Part shown: one piece after another, positions 44,703 through 53,624 of the stretch
How positions within the stretch are numbered: position 1 is the stretch's first letter
How the letters are laid out: every line of letters starts with the position of its first letter
NCBI RefSeq assembly: GCF_000519045.1
Contig: NZ_KI912532.1
Location: 930,001 to 994,000, forward strand
Direction: 5' to 3'
Source: Dechloromonas agitata is5
GTDB taxonomy: Bacteria; Pseudomonadota; Gammaproteobacteria; Burkholderiales; Rhodocyclaceae
Length of the DNA stretch: 64,000 bases
Position numbers and translations under genes: made by a program
Notes under the pieces: generated by a model
Told to the model about the DNA's origin: nothing
What the model saw: only the letters and a program-made list of their open reading frames with translations
The model's database searches: none

Positions 44703-46628
44703 TCAGGGTAGGTCGGCGTCCTTGGGGGCATCAGCGGTGCGGGCGCCAACCGTGCCGAGGCGGGACTTCAACGAATCGGGCTTGCCGTTGAACAGGGCGG
44801 AATAATAAACCGCATTGCTCATTACTTTCTTGACGTAGTCGCGGGTTTCGCTGAACGGGATGGTCTCGGCGTAGATGGCGCCTTCCAGCGGCCGGTCGGC
44901 ACGCCACTTCTTGGCTCGGCCGGGGCCGGCGTTGTAGGCGGCCGAGGCAAGCACCGGGTGGTTGTCGAGGTTTTCCATGACCAGGCGCATATAGCTGGTG
45001 CCGAGCAGCACGTTGGTCTCGGTGTCGTTGACGCGGCCGTGGCTGAAATCGCGCAGGCCGATCTTCTTGGCGACCCACTTGGCGGTGGCCGGCATCAGTT
45101 GCATTAGCCCGGAGGCGCCGACGTTCGACTTGGCGTTGGTGATGAAGCGGCTCTCCTGACGCATCAGGCCATACACCCAGGCGTCGTCGAGCGACTGGTT
45201 CTGGGCGGCCGGGCGCACCGTTTCGCCATAGGGGGCGAGGAAGCGCAGCGTGTAGTCGTGCTCGTTTTTCGTGCGGTCGGCCGTGTTGATGGCGCGGTCC
45301 CAGATCTGGTTGCGCCTGGCGAGGTCGGCGGCGGCCAGCAACTGGCGGTCGTCCATGCCGCGCAGCGCCCAGTTCCACTCGCGCACCGCCTCGGTCCGCA
45401 TGTCGTTGCGGAAGAAGGCCAGGGCACGCCGGATGCCCGGGTTGTCGCGGGCGGCACGTTGCTCCTCGCTTGTCACGGAGGCCGCCTTGGGCGGTGGCAA
45501 CACGGTACGGCCCAGTTCCTCGTCGGCCAGGTTGCCGTAGAAATTCGGCTGGCCGGCGATCTTGCCGAATTGCGCGTCGGCATCGCTGGTCCGGCCGCCG
45601 GCCTGCAGCGCGCGGCCCAGCCAGTAGGTCCACTCTGGCCTGGCGGCGAGTTCGGCCGGCATGGCCTGGATGCTGTCGTGCACGATGCCCCATTCCTGGG
45701 CGCGCAGCGCGGCACGCACCTTCCATTGGTGGCCTTCGTCGGAAAGCGGCGCCTTGCCGGCCCGGGCGTACCAGTCGACAGCTTCCGGCAGGTGCTTCTT
45801 GGCGGCCTGCAGGCCGATCTGGCTCCAGGCCCACTGGCGCTCGCCATCCTGCAGGCGGTTCTTCAGGCGCTCCAGTTCGTCGGCGGCCTGGCGCGGGTCG
45901 TTGGCCGCCAGGCGGGCGATGGCGAAGGCGGCCAGCTCGCGTCCGGCGCGGCTGCCGTTGCCGGCACCCTGCTTGACCAGGTAGCCCATGGCGCTGTTGA
46001 CTGCGCTATCGAAGGCGCGGCTGTCCGGCATCTGACTGTCCGGCAGGTAATTCAGCGTCGTCCTGGCCTGGCCCGGGCGGTTGGCCTCGACCTGGCGGCG
46101 GGCGCGCAACCAGACATCGTCGGCCGTCTTGGCCTGGCTGGCGACCAGCGCATCGAGCACCGGCCGGCAGGCTTCCGGCGGCTCCAGCATGGTCAGCCAG
46201 AGCTTTTCGGCCTCGGCCAGTACGCCGTTGCGGTCGGTGCGGGCCTGCAGGCTGTAGCAGGTGACATCCGGCTCGGGGGCGAGCAGCTTGGGGTATTCGG
46301 CATCGACCTCGCGCCACAGGGCGCGCTTGCCGAGCCAGCGGATCCAGTCGGCACGCAGCTTTTCGGCGACGTAGCTGCCCTCGTTGCGCTGCAGGAAGTC
46401 GCGGATACCGTCCGGTTCGCCCTTGTCCATCCACATGCGCAGCCGATAGTTCTCGGCATAGGCGGCCAGTTCATGATTGCCGAGCTGGCCAATGGCCTGC
46501 TCGAGCCGCTCGATCTTGCCGGCGCGGAAGGCCTCGCGCGCAGCGATGAAGGCACTGTCGCCATCCTGGGCAAAAACAGCGAGCGAGACGGCGAACAGGA
46601 AGGGAGCGAGGTGGGTGCGAAACTTCAT
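44703..46628 (-). CDS. slt: Soluble lytic murein transglycosylase (Slt70 family)
   Basis: 641 residues: signal peptide, long superhelical N-terminal U/L domains of alpha-helical repeats, and a C-terminal goose-type lysozyme domain with the catalytic glutamate in GLMRQESRF and the ASGLMQLMPATAKWVA motif. It cleaves peptidoglycan glycan chains to 1,6-anhydro products and has roles in turnover and quality control. ATG 46628 starts at the signal peptide. Divergent from the folate cyclo-ligase gene with 14 bases between starts. Confidence 0.94.
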   Translation of the reverse strand: MKFRTHLAPFLFAVSLAVFAQDGDSAFIAAREAFRAGKIERLEQAIGQLGNHELAAYAENYRLRMWMDKGEPDGIRDFLQRNEGSYVAEKLRADWIRWLGKRALWREVDAEYPKLLAPEPDVTCYSLQARTDRNGVLAEAEKLWLTMLEPPEACRPVLDALVASQAKTADDVWLRARRQVEANRPGQARTTLNYLPDSQMPDSRAFDSAVNSAMGYLVKQGAGNGSRAGRELAAFAIARLAANDPRQAADELERLKNRLQDGERQWAWSQIGLQAAKKHLPEAVDWYARAGKAPLSDEGHQWKVRAALRAQEWGIVHDSIQAMPAELAARPEWTYWLGRALQAGGRTSDADAQFGKIAGQPNFYGNLADEELGRTVLPPPKAASVTSEEQRAARDNPGIRRALAFFRNDMRTEAVREWNWALRGMDDRQLLAAADLARRNQIWDRAINTADRTKNEHDYTLRFLAPYGETVRPAAQNQSLDDAWVYGLMRQESRFITNAKSNVGASGLMQLMPATAKWVAKKIGLRDFSHGRVNDTETNVLLGTSYMRLVMENLDNHPVLASAAYNAGPGRAKKWRADRPLEGAIYAETIPFSETRDYVKKVMSNAVYYSALFNGKPDSLKSRLGTVGARTADAPKDADLP

Positions 46629-46642
46629 GCTAGATTACGGCG

Positions 46643-47218
46643 ATGCAGGAAGCGAACGAGGATAACACGGCCTGGCGCCGGGCATTGCGGCGCGACATGG
46701 TGTCCCGCCGGGCGGCATTGAGCGATGTCGAGCACGACGCGCTGTCGGCGCGCATCGTCGCCCATCTGGCGGCCGCCCTGCCCGCGCCGCAGGTCGTCGC
46801 CTTCTGCTGGCCGATCAAGCACGAGCCGGACGTCCGGGCCATCGTGCCACGCTGGGCCAGGCACGGCACGCGGGCCGCGCTGCCCGTCGTCGTGCAGGAA
46901 GGCGCTCCGCTCGCCTTCCGTCACTGGGCGCCGGAAACGCCGCTCGAACCCGACCGCTACGGCATTCCGACGCCCATGGCCGGCGAATGGCTGATTCCCG
47001 ACCTGATCCTGCTGCCGCTCAACGGCTTCGACGGCGAAGGCTATCGGCTGGGCTACGGTGGTGGCTACTTCGACCGCACGCTGGCCGCGCTGTGTCCTCG
47101 CCCGCTGGCCGTCGGGGTCGGCTTCGAGATCAACCGTCTGCCAACCATCCGCCCGGAAAGCCATGACCAGCGTCTGGACTGGCTGGTGACCGAAGCTGGC
47201 GCGGTCAGAATCGGCTGA
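46643..47218 (+). CDS. 5-formyltetrahydrofolate cyclo-ligase
   Basis: 191 residues with the family motifs ALRRDMVSRRAALSD at the N-terminus, GIPTPMAGEWLIPDLILLP and GYRLGYGGGYFDRTL at the C-terminus. It converts 5-formyl-THF to 5,10-methenyl-THF. In many bacteria the 6S RNA gene lies directly upstream; here the start is only 14 bases from the divergent slt gene, so no room for 6S RNA exists. Confidence 0.93.
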   Translation: MQEANEDNTAWRRALRRDMVSRRAALSDVEHDALSARIVAHLAAALPAPQVVAFCWPIKHEPDVRAIVPRWARHGTRAALPVVVQEGAPLAFRHWAPETPLEPDRYGIPTPMAGEWLIPDLILLPLNGFDGEGYRLGYGGGYFDRTLAALCPRPLAVGVGFEINRLPTIRPESHDQRLDWLVTEAGAVRIG

Positions 47219-47224
47219 GCGACC

Positions 47225-47530
47225 TCAGCCCTGCTCCGCCAGCCGCCGGAAGCGATGCACGGCGAAGGCAGCGAGCAGGCCGGCCAGCAGGGTCAGCGTC
47301 GCCTGACGGAAATCGTAGAGACCGGTGCGTACCGCCAGTTCCAGGGCGTAGCCATGGTGCAAGGCGAGGAACAGTCCGGCCAGCGACAGGGCGAGCCAGG
47401 CGAAACGTTGCTGGCGGGGCAGGTCGCGGCGCAGCCAGCATTCGACGCTGGTACCGCTGACCAGCACCTGGCAGAGCAGCGCGATGAACAGGAAGACGAG
47501 GTTCAGGGTGTAGGCGTCCATGGTCGGCAT
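47225..47530 (-). CDS. Small integral membrane protein
   Basis: 101 residues, three hydrophobic segments (LVFLFIALLCQVLVSGTSV; FAWLALSLAGLFLALHHGYA; ATLTLLAGLLAAFAVHRF). No family recognised. Starts at 47530 or 47521, the former overlapping the patB stop by one base. Last gene of the sulfur operon as far as can be seen; convergent with the cyclo-ligase gene. Confidence 0.65.
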   Translation of the reverse strand: MPTMDAYTLNLVFLFIALLCQVLVSGTSVECWLRRDLPRQQRFAWLALSLAGLFLALHHGYALELAVRTGLYDFRQATLTLLAGLLAAFAVHRFRRLAEQG

Positions 47531-48660
47531 TATGCCGCCCGGACCGCCCGCTCGAAACGGGCCAGTGCTTCGTCCAGCGTCGCACGCGGGCAGCCGAAAT
47601 TGAGGCGCAGCCAGCCGGGGGCGCCGAAGTCGGCGCCATCCGACAGGCCGATGCCATGCGCCTCGAAATGGGCGGCCGGGTTGGCCAGACACAAATCGCG
47701 CACATCAATCCACGCCAGGTAGGTCGCCTCGACCGGCGCCATCCGCAGGCCGGGCAGGCTGCCGATGCTTGCGCTTACCCGGTCGCGGTTGCCCCGCAAA
47801 TAGGTGATCAGGTCGCGGTGCCAGTCACCACCGTCGCGGAAGGCCGCCTCGCAGGCGGCCAGGCCGAGCACATTCACATGCGGCACGATGCCGTGCATGG
47901 CCCGTTCGAACTGCCGGCGCAGCGCCGGGTTGGGAATTACGGCGAAGGCGCAGCCGAGGCCGGGAATGTTGAAGGTCTTGGACGGCGCCATCAGCGTGAT
48001 GCTGCGTTGGGCGATCTCCGGCGACAGGCTGGCGAACGGGATGTGGCGCTTGTCTGGGTCGAGGATCAGGCCGCAGTGGATTTCGTCGGAGCAGACGACC
48101 AGGTCGTGGCGCTCGGCGTAGTCGGCCAGGGCCAGCAGTTCGTCGCGCGACCAGCAGCGGCCGACCGGGTTGTGCGGGTGGCAAAGCAGGAACAGCCGCG
48201 TGGCGGCCGTCGTCGCCTGCTGCATGGCAGCCATGTCCCAGTGCCAGCGATTGTCATCGCGCGCCAGTTCGACGCGATTCAGCTTTCGGCCGGAAAAGTG
48301 CGGCGCACTGAGGAAGGGCGGGTAGATCGGTGTTGCCGTCAGCACCGCGCCATCCACCGCCCGGCAGGCGACGTTCAGGCCGGTGACCAGGCCCGGCAGC
48401 CAGACCAGCCATTCCGGCTCGATTGTCCAGCCGTACTCGTCCTGCAGGTGAGCGAGCACGGACGCCGTGAGCGAAGGCCACGGCCCGCCATAGCCGAACA
48501 CGCCGTGTTCGATGCGCCGGTGCAGGGCGGCCAGCACCGCCGGGGGCGCCGCGAAATCCATATCGGCAACCCACAGCGGCAGGATGTCGCGACCGGCGTA
48601 CTTGCCCCACTTGAAGGAGTCGGAGCCGCGCCGGTCGACGGGCGTGTCTAAGGAGCTCAC
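47530..48660 (-). CDS. patB: PatB/MalY-type PLP-dependent C-S lyase (cystathionine beta-lyase)
   Basis: 376 residues of fold-type I aminotransferases in the MalY/PatB group: [17 protein letters not shown] near residue 30, [16 protein letters not shown], and the PLP lysine in [11 protein letters not shown]. MalY/PatB enzymes cleave cystathionine or cysteine conjugates with release of homocysteine, pyruvate and ammonia. Start GTG 48660 overlaps the cysK stop as GTGA. Its place behind cysK links sulfur assimilation to methionine supply. Confidence 0.92.
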   Translation of the reverse strand: MSSLDTPVDRRGSDSFKWGKYAGRDILPLWVADMDFAAPPAVLAALHRRIEHGVFGYGGPWPSLTASVLAHLQDEYGWTIEPEWLVWLPGLVTGLNVACRAVDGAVLTATPIYPPFLSAPHFSGRKLNRVELARDDNRWHWDMAAMQQATTAATRLFLLCHPHNPVGRCWSRDELLALADYAERHDLVVCSDEIHCGLILDPDKRHIPFASLSPEIAQRSITLMAPSKTFNIPGLGCAFAVIPNPALRRQFERAMHGIVPHVNVLGLAACEAAFRDGGDWHRDLITYLRGNRDRVSASIGSLPGLRMAPVEATYLAWIDVRDLCLANPAAHFEAHGIGLSDGADFGAPGWLRLNFGCPRATLDEALARFERAVRAA

Positions 48661-49589
48661 ACGTCGAGGTGCTGGTAGAGCGCCGTCGACAGATAACGCT
48701 CGCCGAAGGACGGAATAATCACGACGATCAGCTTGCCGGCATTTTCCGGGCGCTTGGCCAGTTGCAGCGCAGCCCAGGTGGCGGCGCCGGACGAGATGCC
48801 GACCAGCAGGCCTTCCTCGGTTGCCATCTGACGGGCGGTGGCGAAGGCATCGTCGTTCTTGACGCGGATGACTTCGTCGTAGATGGCGGTATTCAGCACG
48901 TTCGGCACGAAACCGGCGCCGAGACCCTGGATCAGGTGCGGCCCTTTCTCGCCGCCGGACAGCACCGGCGAAGAATCCGGCTCGACGGCCACCATCTTGA
49001 CGCCGGGCTTTCTCGCCTTCAGCACCTCGCCGATGCCGGTGATCGTGCCGCCGGTGCCGACCCCGGACACGACGATATCCACCTGCCCATCGGTATCCCG
49101 CCAGATTTCCTCGGCCGTCGTCTGGCGATGGATTTCCGGGTTGGCCGGGTTATCGAACTGCTGCGGGATGAAATATTTTGGATCGCTTTCGGCCAGTGCC
49201 TTGGCCTTGGCGATGGCGCCGCCAATGCCTTCCGCTCCCGGTGTCAGGATCAGCTCGGCACCGTAGGCTTTCAACAGCAGCTTGCGCTCACGGCTCATCG
49301 TCTCTGGCATCACGAAAGCGCACTGGATGCCCCGTGCCGCGCAGACCATGGCCAAGCCGATGCCGGTGTTGCCCGACGTTGGCTCCAGCACCACGGTATC
49401 CGGGCCGATCCGGCCAGCCGCCTGGGCTGCGTCGAGCATGGCGACGGCGATGCGGTCCTTGACGCTGTGCCCGGGGTTGAAGAACTCCAGCTTGGTAACG
49501 ACGGTGGCGCCGGCCCCGGCGGTGATGCGGTTGAGCTTGACGAGGGGGGTGTTGCCGACCAGTTCGGTGACGTTGTTGGCGATTTTCAT
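48657..49589 (-). CDS. cysK: Cysteine synthase A (O-acetylserine sulfhydrylase)
   Basis: 310 residues with the PLP lysine in NPGHSVKDR (Lys44), the phosphate-binding loop TSGNTGIG, and the glycine-rich [13 protein letters not shown] block. It makes cysteine from O-acetylserine and sulfide. The ATG at 49589 has a GGAG site and overlaps the stop of the upstream EAL-type gene. Co-transcription with sbp and the EAL-like gene is likely. Confidence 0.96.
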   Translation of the reverse strand: MKIANNVTELVGNTPLVKLNRITAGAGATVVTKLEFFNPGHSVKDRIAVAMLDAAQAAGRIGPDTVVLEPTSGNTGIGLAMVCAARGIQCAFVMPETMSRERKLLLKAYGAELILTPGAEGIGGAIAKAKALAESDPKYFIPQQFDNPANPEIHRQTTAEEIWRDTDGQVDIVVSGVGTGGTITGIGEVLKARKPGVKMVAVEPDSSPVLSGGEKGPHLIQGLGAGFVPNVLNTAIYDEVIRVKNDDAFATARQMATEEGLLVGISSGAATWAALQLAKRPENAGKLIVVIIPSFGERYLSTALYQHLDV

Positions 49590-50398
49590 GGGTGGGCTCC
49601 AAACGAAGAGGGGGAATTGTAGGCGACTCGCTGCGCCGCGTGGGTGGGATGGCAGGCAGCGGCGGGCTCGCCGAACAGGCACCCGAGGCCGAGGTCGGCG
49701 CCGCTGGCCAGGGCGGAACGGAAGGCCGCGCCGTCATCGATGCCGCGCGCTTCGACCAGGGCGCCGGCCGCCCGCACCGTGGCGCACAGCGTCGGGTCGG
49801 CGGCGGTGACCTGCAGGATGTCCGGTTGCAGGGCAAGCGCCTCGGGCAGGCCGAGGGCGGCTTCCGGTGCCGGCAAGGCCAGCCGGTAGCCGCGCTGGCG
49901 ATAGTTGGCCAGGGCCTGCGTACCGGGGCCGTGCGGGTCGATTGCGCTGGCGTCGATGGCGAGCACGATATCGGCCGGCCCCAGGCCGCAACGCTTCAGG
50001 ATCGCTTCGTATACCAGGCCGTGCTGGTTGCTGACCGCCTGCAGATGGCGCGGATGCACCGCGACCTGCAGATAGCCGCCGGCATGCCGGCGCTGGGCGA
50101 GGAAGTTCAGGGCATGCAGGGTACGCACCAGGCGGTCGACGTGCACCACCCCCGGACCGTCCGGGCTGGCGGCGAACACGGTGTCGGCCGGCAGTGCCCG
50201 GCCATCGGTCCGGCGCACGGTGAGGCTGGCCTGGTGGCCGATCACCCGCTCGCGGCGCAGATCGACGATGGGTTGGAACAGCGAGCCCAGGTGCAGGCCG
50301 CCGTGCCAGGCCTCGACGCGGTCGCCGGCCTCGTACAAGGTGCTTTCGCCGGCCGCGTCGGCGGCGTTGAAGTAGCGGATCAGGTCTTCGACGGGCAT
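49586..50398 (-). CDS. Degenerate EAL-domain protein in the sulfate/cysteine operon
   Basis: 270 residues with an EAL-domain fold ([51 protein letters not shown]) but the signature Glu-Ala-Leu is replaced by His-Gln-Ala and other metal-binding positions are also altered, so phosphodiesterase activity is unlikely. Such degenerate EAL proteins usually act by binding c-di-GMP or partner proteins. It lies 8 bases after sbp and overlaps cysK as ATGA, so it is a true operon member. This placement suggests a link of sulfate supply with second-messenger or protein-level control. Confidence 0.83.
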   Translation of the reverse strand: MPVEDLIRYFNAADAAGESTLYEAGDRVEAWHGGLHLGSLFQPIVDLRRERVIGHQASLTVRRTDGRALPADTVFAASPDGPGVVHVDRLVRTLHALNFLAQRRHAGGYLQVAVHPRHLQAVSNQHGLVYEAILKRCGLGPADIVLAIDASAIDPHGPGTQALANYRQRGYRLALPAPEAALGLPEALALQPDILQVTAADPTLCATVRAAGALVEARGIDDGAAFRSALASGADLGLGCLFGEPAAACHPTHAAQRVAYNSPSSFGAHP

Positions 50399-50406
50399 GG
50401 CAGGAC

Positions 50407-51399
50407 CTACTTCTTCAGGTAAATCTGGTCGAAGGTGCCGCCATCGGCGAAGTGGGTCTTCTGGGCCTTCTGCCAGCCGCCGAAGCTTTCGTCGATGGTG
50501 ACCAGCTTCAGTTTCGGAAACTGCGCCGCATATTTCGCCGCCACCTTGGCGTCACGCGGCCGGTAGTAGTGGCGGGCGACGATGTTCTGGCCCTCCTCCG
50601 AGTACAGGTAATCCAGGTAAGCCTGCGCGGTCAGCCGGGTACCGCGCTTCTCGACCACCTTGTCCACCACCGCCACCGGCGGCTCGGCCAGGATCGACAG
50701 GCTGGGGGCGACGATCTCGAAGCGGTCGCGGCCGACCTCGTTGACCGCCAGTTGCGCTTCGTTTTCCCAGGCGATCAGTACATCGCCCAGGCCGCGCTCG
50801 ACGAAGGTGGTGGTCGCCCCGCGCGCACCGGAATCGAGCACCGGCACGTTCCGGAAGACGGCGGTCACGAACGCCTTCGCCTTCTGCTCGTCGCCGCCCG
50901 GCTGCTTCAGCGCCCAGGCCCAGGCCGCCAGGTAGTTCCAGCGGGCACCGCCGGAGGTCTTCGGGTTCGGGGTGATGACGGCCACCCCCGGCCGGGCCAG
51001 ATCGCCCCAGTCCTTGATGCCCTTCGGGTTGCCCTTGCGCACCAGGAAAACGACCGTCGAGGTGTAGGGCGAGGAATTGTGCGGAAAGCGCGTCTGCCAG
51101 TTGGCTGGGATCAGTTTTTTATCGGCCAGCGCGTCGATGTCGTAACCCAGGGCCAGCGTGACCACATCGGCCTCCAGGCCGTCACGCACCGACAAGGCCT
51201 GCTTGCCCGAGCCGCCGTGCGACTGGCGGATATGGACGGCCTGCCCGGTCTTGCCCTGCCAGTGTTTGGCGAAGGCGGCATTGAAATCCTTGTACAACTC
51301 GCGCGTTGGGTCATAGGACACATTGAGCAGCGTGGTTTGCGCCTGGGCAAAGCCGATGCCCAAGCTTAGGGTGGCGAGCAGGGTGATCTTGCGCAGCAT
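50407..51399 (-). CDS. sbp: Sulfate/thiosulfate ABC transporter substrate-binding protein
   Basis: 330 residues with a signal peptide ([14 protein letters not shown]) and the Sbp/CysP family core ([59 protein letters not shown]). It binds sulfate or thiosulfate in the periplasm and delivers it to a CysTWA permease, whose genes are not in the window. It is the first gene of the sbp-EAL-cysK-patB operon; an AT-rich control region with inverted repeats lies upstream. Confidence 0.95.
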   Translation of the reverse strand: MLRKITLLATLSLGIGFAQAQTTLLNVSYDPTRELYKDFNAAFAKHWQGKTGQAVHIRQSHGGSGKQALSVRDGLEADVVTLALGYDIDALADKKLIPANWQTRFPHNSSPYTSTVVFLVRKGNPKGIKDWGDLARPGVAVITPNPKTSGGARWNYLAAWAWALKQPGGDEQKAKAFVTAVFRNVPVLDSGARGATTTFVERGLGDVLIAWENEAQLAVNEVGRDRFEIVAPSLSILAEPPVAVVDKVVEKRGTRLTAQAYLDYLYSEEGQNIVARHYYRPRDAKVAAKYAAQFPKLKLVTIDESFGGWQKAQKTHFADGGTFDQIYLKK

Positions 51400-51449
51400 G
51401 ATGGGCTCCAGTCGAATCGCTAAGGGATGAGCAGAGTCTAGGGGGCTGC

Positions 51450-51488
51450 GTTATATCCAAAAAGAATTGTTTTTCACATATATATAAC
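51450..51488 (-). promoter_or_regulatory. AT-rich control region upstream of sbp (possible CysB site)
   Basis: GTTATAT (51450-51456) and ATATAAC (51482-51488) form a 7-bp inverted repeat around the imperfect palindrome AAAAAGAATTGTTTTT (51459-51474). A TATAAC hexamer on the minus strand with GTGAAA 16 bases upstream could be the promoter. The AT-rich symmetry in front of a sulfate gene suggests CysB, but the motif is too loose to be sure. Confidence 0.5.
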
Positions 51489-51590
51489 CAAAACAATTTC
51501 CGGGCTGCTTGGCAAGTGCTGGCCCCCGGCGTTAAATGGCGACACAACCCGCCACCGGGCAAACCGCCCGGCAGAGCAAACGGAGGAGAC

Positions 51591-52664
51591 ATGAACCCGA
51601 TTCCCGACCGGCCCATCGCTGAGCGCATTGCCTGGCTGTTCGACCTCGCCCGCCGGCACGGCGAAGCCTTCCGCAGCCCGGATGCCTGGCTGGCACGGCA
51701 GCGTTATCTCGCCGAGCATCCCACCGCCATCGCCGTCATGAAGTGCATGGACGGGCGCATCAACATTCCCGTCGCCACCCGCATGCCGGCTGGCATCGTC
51801 ATGCCCTTCCGCAACCTCGGCGGCATGTTCGACCTCGGCTGGCCGCACCTCGGCGAAGTCGTCGCCCACCACGTCGAGCGCATGGTCGGCGATGGTCGGC
51901 GCATCCTCTTCCTGATCACCTACCACTGGTCGCGCGGCAACCCCCGGCGCGGCTGCGCCGGCTTCGGCTACGACACTGCCGCGGCCATCGTCCACACCCA
52001 GCAGATCCGCCAGCAGATGGAGCACATCTTCGGGCACGGCCATGCCACCGTTTATCCGCTCGTCTGCGGCTTCGAAACCGACGAAGAATCGCTCACCCTG
52101 CACGGCAACGACGGCGCCAGCCTCGACCTGTCAACGCTCGGCGCCGACGACCAGCCCACCCTCGAACCCCGCCTCGCTGCCCTGCTCCCCGACCTGCCCG
52201 CCCAAATGCGGGCCGACCTGCTGCCCCTGCTTGCCGGTAACCTCGCGCACATTGCCGACATCCGGGCCCAGATCGCCCGTCGTGAGCGCCAGCTCGACAT
52301 CGAGCACCGCGAATGGACCATCTGCATCGGCCGCGGCTTCGACTTCCTGCATACCCCCAACCAGGCCCTGATCATCGGCCCTTATAGCCCCAACCTCGCC
52401 GAGCCGGTGCGCAAGGCGGCCGGCATCATCAAGAGCAACATGCAGGCCGGACGCATTCCGGCTGACGGCTTCCTGCTCTTCGCCTCCGTGCCCTACGACG
52501 AAATCGGCGTCGACCGGGCGCGCGCCGAACTCAAGGCCCGTTTCCTCTCCCGCTTCGCCGCCGACGTCATCGCCGAGGATTTCCCCGAACTCGCCGCATG
52601 CATGACCCAGCGCACCGCAGTCCTCGACTGGCATGCGCGGCAGCTGGAATTGCTGGCGGCGTGA
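51591..52664 (+). CDS. CsoSCA-like (beta-class related) carbonic anhydrase, no carboxysome nearby
   Basis: 357 residues. Residues 52-56 read C-M-D-G-R, the zinc cysteine plus Asp-Arg dyad of beta carbonic anhydrases, followed by H112 in ITYHWSRGN and C122 in RRGCAGFG, giving a C..H-x9-C zinc site. In classic beta enzymes the last two ligands are H-x2-C; the wider spacing is that of the carboxysomal enzyme CsoSCA (H-x10-C). The protein lacks a signal peptide and is shorter than CsoSCA. A GGAGGAG site precedes ATG 51591. Activity and role are inferred; it is divergent from sbp. Confidence 0.7.
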   Translation: MNPIPDRPIAERIAWLFDLARRHGEAFRSPDAWLARQRYLAEHPTAIAVMKCMDGRINIPVATRMPAGIVMPFRNLGGMFDLGWPHLGEVVAHHVERMVGDGRRILFLITYHWSRGNPRRGCAGFGYDTAAAIVHTQQIRQQMEHIFGHGHATVYPLVCGFETDEESLTLHGNDGASLDLSTLGADDQPTLEPRLAALLPDLPAQMRADLLPLLAGNLAHIADIRAQIARRERQLDIEHREWTICIGRGFDFLHTPNQALIIGPYSPNLAEPVRKAAGIIKSNMQAGRIPADGFLLFASVPYDEIGVDRARAELKARFLSRFAADVIAEDFPELAACMTQRTAVLDWHARQLELLAA

Positions 52665-52751
52665 CGGGAGCGGAGTGTGTCGGTGGCCAGAGCTTGATCT
52701 TCATGTCGTCTGGCCTATGATTCGGTCATTGGAACAACCTGCGGATCTGCA

Positions 52752-52976
52752 ATGGAAAACCGTCGCAACCTTGCTGATCGTCGACTTCGGGACTATGGGC
52801 CACCCGCCGGCTGTACCGAGCGGCGCAAACATGCTGAGCGCCGACTGCCGGTGGCGGGCGAGGTTGAGTTGTCCGCCGACGACTTCATAAAGTTGTTCGG
52901 CAGCGTGGCCAAGCTGACCAACAGCGATTACCAGCTCGATGCCGCCGCGCAGGTGTTCGACCGCGTGCGGGATTGA
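52752..52976 (+). CDS. Small arginine-rich hypothetical protein
   Basis: 74 residues with a basic N-terminus carrying repeated Arg-Arg pairs (ENRRNLADRRLRDYG; TERRKHAERRLP) and an acidic, helical C-terminal half (DDFIKLFGSVAKLTNSDYQL). No family recognised. The start lacks a clear ribosome-binding site, but codon composition is like the neighbours. It precedes the cytosine deaminase gene by about 50 bases. Confidence 0.55.
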   Translation: MENRRNLADRRLRDYGPPAGCTERRKHAERRLPVAGEVELSADDFIKLFGSVAKLTNSDYQLDAAAQVFDRVRD

Positions 52977-53026
52977 ACAGCGCGGCCTCTCCGCCCGGTG
53001 CCGCAATCATGCTGCGAGGAAAGGCC

Positions 53027-53470
53027 ATGGACAAATTCATGCAAGCTGCCATCGACGAGGCTCGGCAGGGTCTGGCCGAAGGCGGCATTCCCATCGGGTC
53101 GGTCATCGTCCATCGCGGACAGATCATCGGCCGCGGGCACAATCGGCGGATCCAGCAGGGCAGCGTCATTCGCCACGGCGAAATGGATGCCCTGGAAAAC
53201 GCCGGCCGGCAGCCGGCAGAGGTCTATCAGGCTTCGGTGCTGTACACCACGCTGTCACCGTGTGCGATGTGCAGCGGGGCCATCCTGCTCTACGGCATTC
53301 CGAAAGTGATCGTCGGCGAGCACACCACGTTTCTCGGCGAAGAAGCGCTGTTGCGCTCGCGCGGCGTCGAGGTGGTCGTTCTCCAGGACCCGGCTTGCAC
53401 CGCCCTGATGCAGGAATTCATCGCCCGCAACCCGGCGCTCTGGAACGAAGATATCGGCGAAAGCATGTAA
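53027..53470 (+). CDS. Cytosine/nucleoside deaminase of the yeast FCY1 type
   Basis: 147 residues of the cytidine-deaminase-like fold. The zinc site is H50-G-E52 in RHGEMDAL and C79-x2-C82 in LSPCAMCSG. A His-Gly-Glu motif in place of His-Ala-Glu is typical of yeast-type cytosine deaminase (H62, E64, C91, C94), and the length is close to that enzyme. Likely converts cytosine to uracil, though guanine or nucleoside substrates cannot be excluded. Start ATG 53027 behind GAGGAAAGG. Confidence 0.87.
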   Translation: MDKFMQAAIDEARQGLAEGGIPIGSVIVHRGQIIGRGHNRRIQQGSVIRHGEMDALENAGRQPAEVYQASVLYTTLSPCAMCSGAILLYGIPKVIVGEHTTFLGEEALLRSRGVEVVVLQDPACTALMQEFIARNPALWNEDIGESM

Positions 53471-53582
53471 GCAAGGTGAGTTGTCTTTTCCTGTCCGCCG
53501 GTGTTGTAAGTGCGGGCTACCATTTTTGTATTTAGGAAAATTCGGTTTTCTATAAAAAATCTTTGCAATTCAATGGCGAATT

Positions 53583-53614
53583 AAACAGAATGTGTATAAA
53601 TAAACAGTCTGTTT
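53583..53614. promoter_or_regulatory. AT-rich inverted repeat immediately upstream of the Fic gene
   Basis: AAACAGA (53583-53589) and TCTGTTT (53608-53614) form a perfect 7-bp inverted repeat; AAACAG also recurs directly at 53602-53607. TATAAA lies between the arms. The right arm ends 10 bases before the Fic start, and no ribosome-binding site is visible, so the site may be an autoregulatory operator over a short-leader promoter. Confidence 0.5.
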
Positions 53615-53624
53615 TTGTAATTAC

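Noticed and set aside
46629..46642. Possible 6S RNA upstream of the 5-formyl-THF cyclo-ligase gene
   Set aside because: ssrS often precedes this gene, but only 14 bases separate it from the divergent slt gene, so there is no room.
52685..52715. GGCCAGA/TCTGGCC hairpin after the carbonic-anhydrase-like gene as a terminator
   Set aside because: Seven-base stem with a 17-base loop and no T-run; not convincing.
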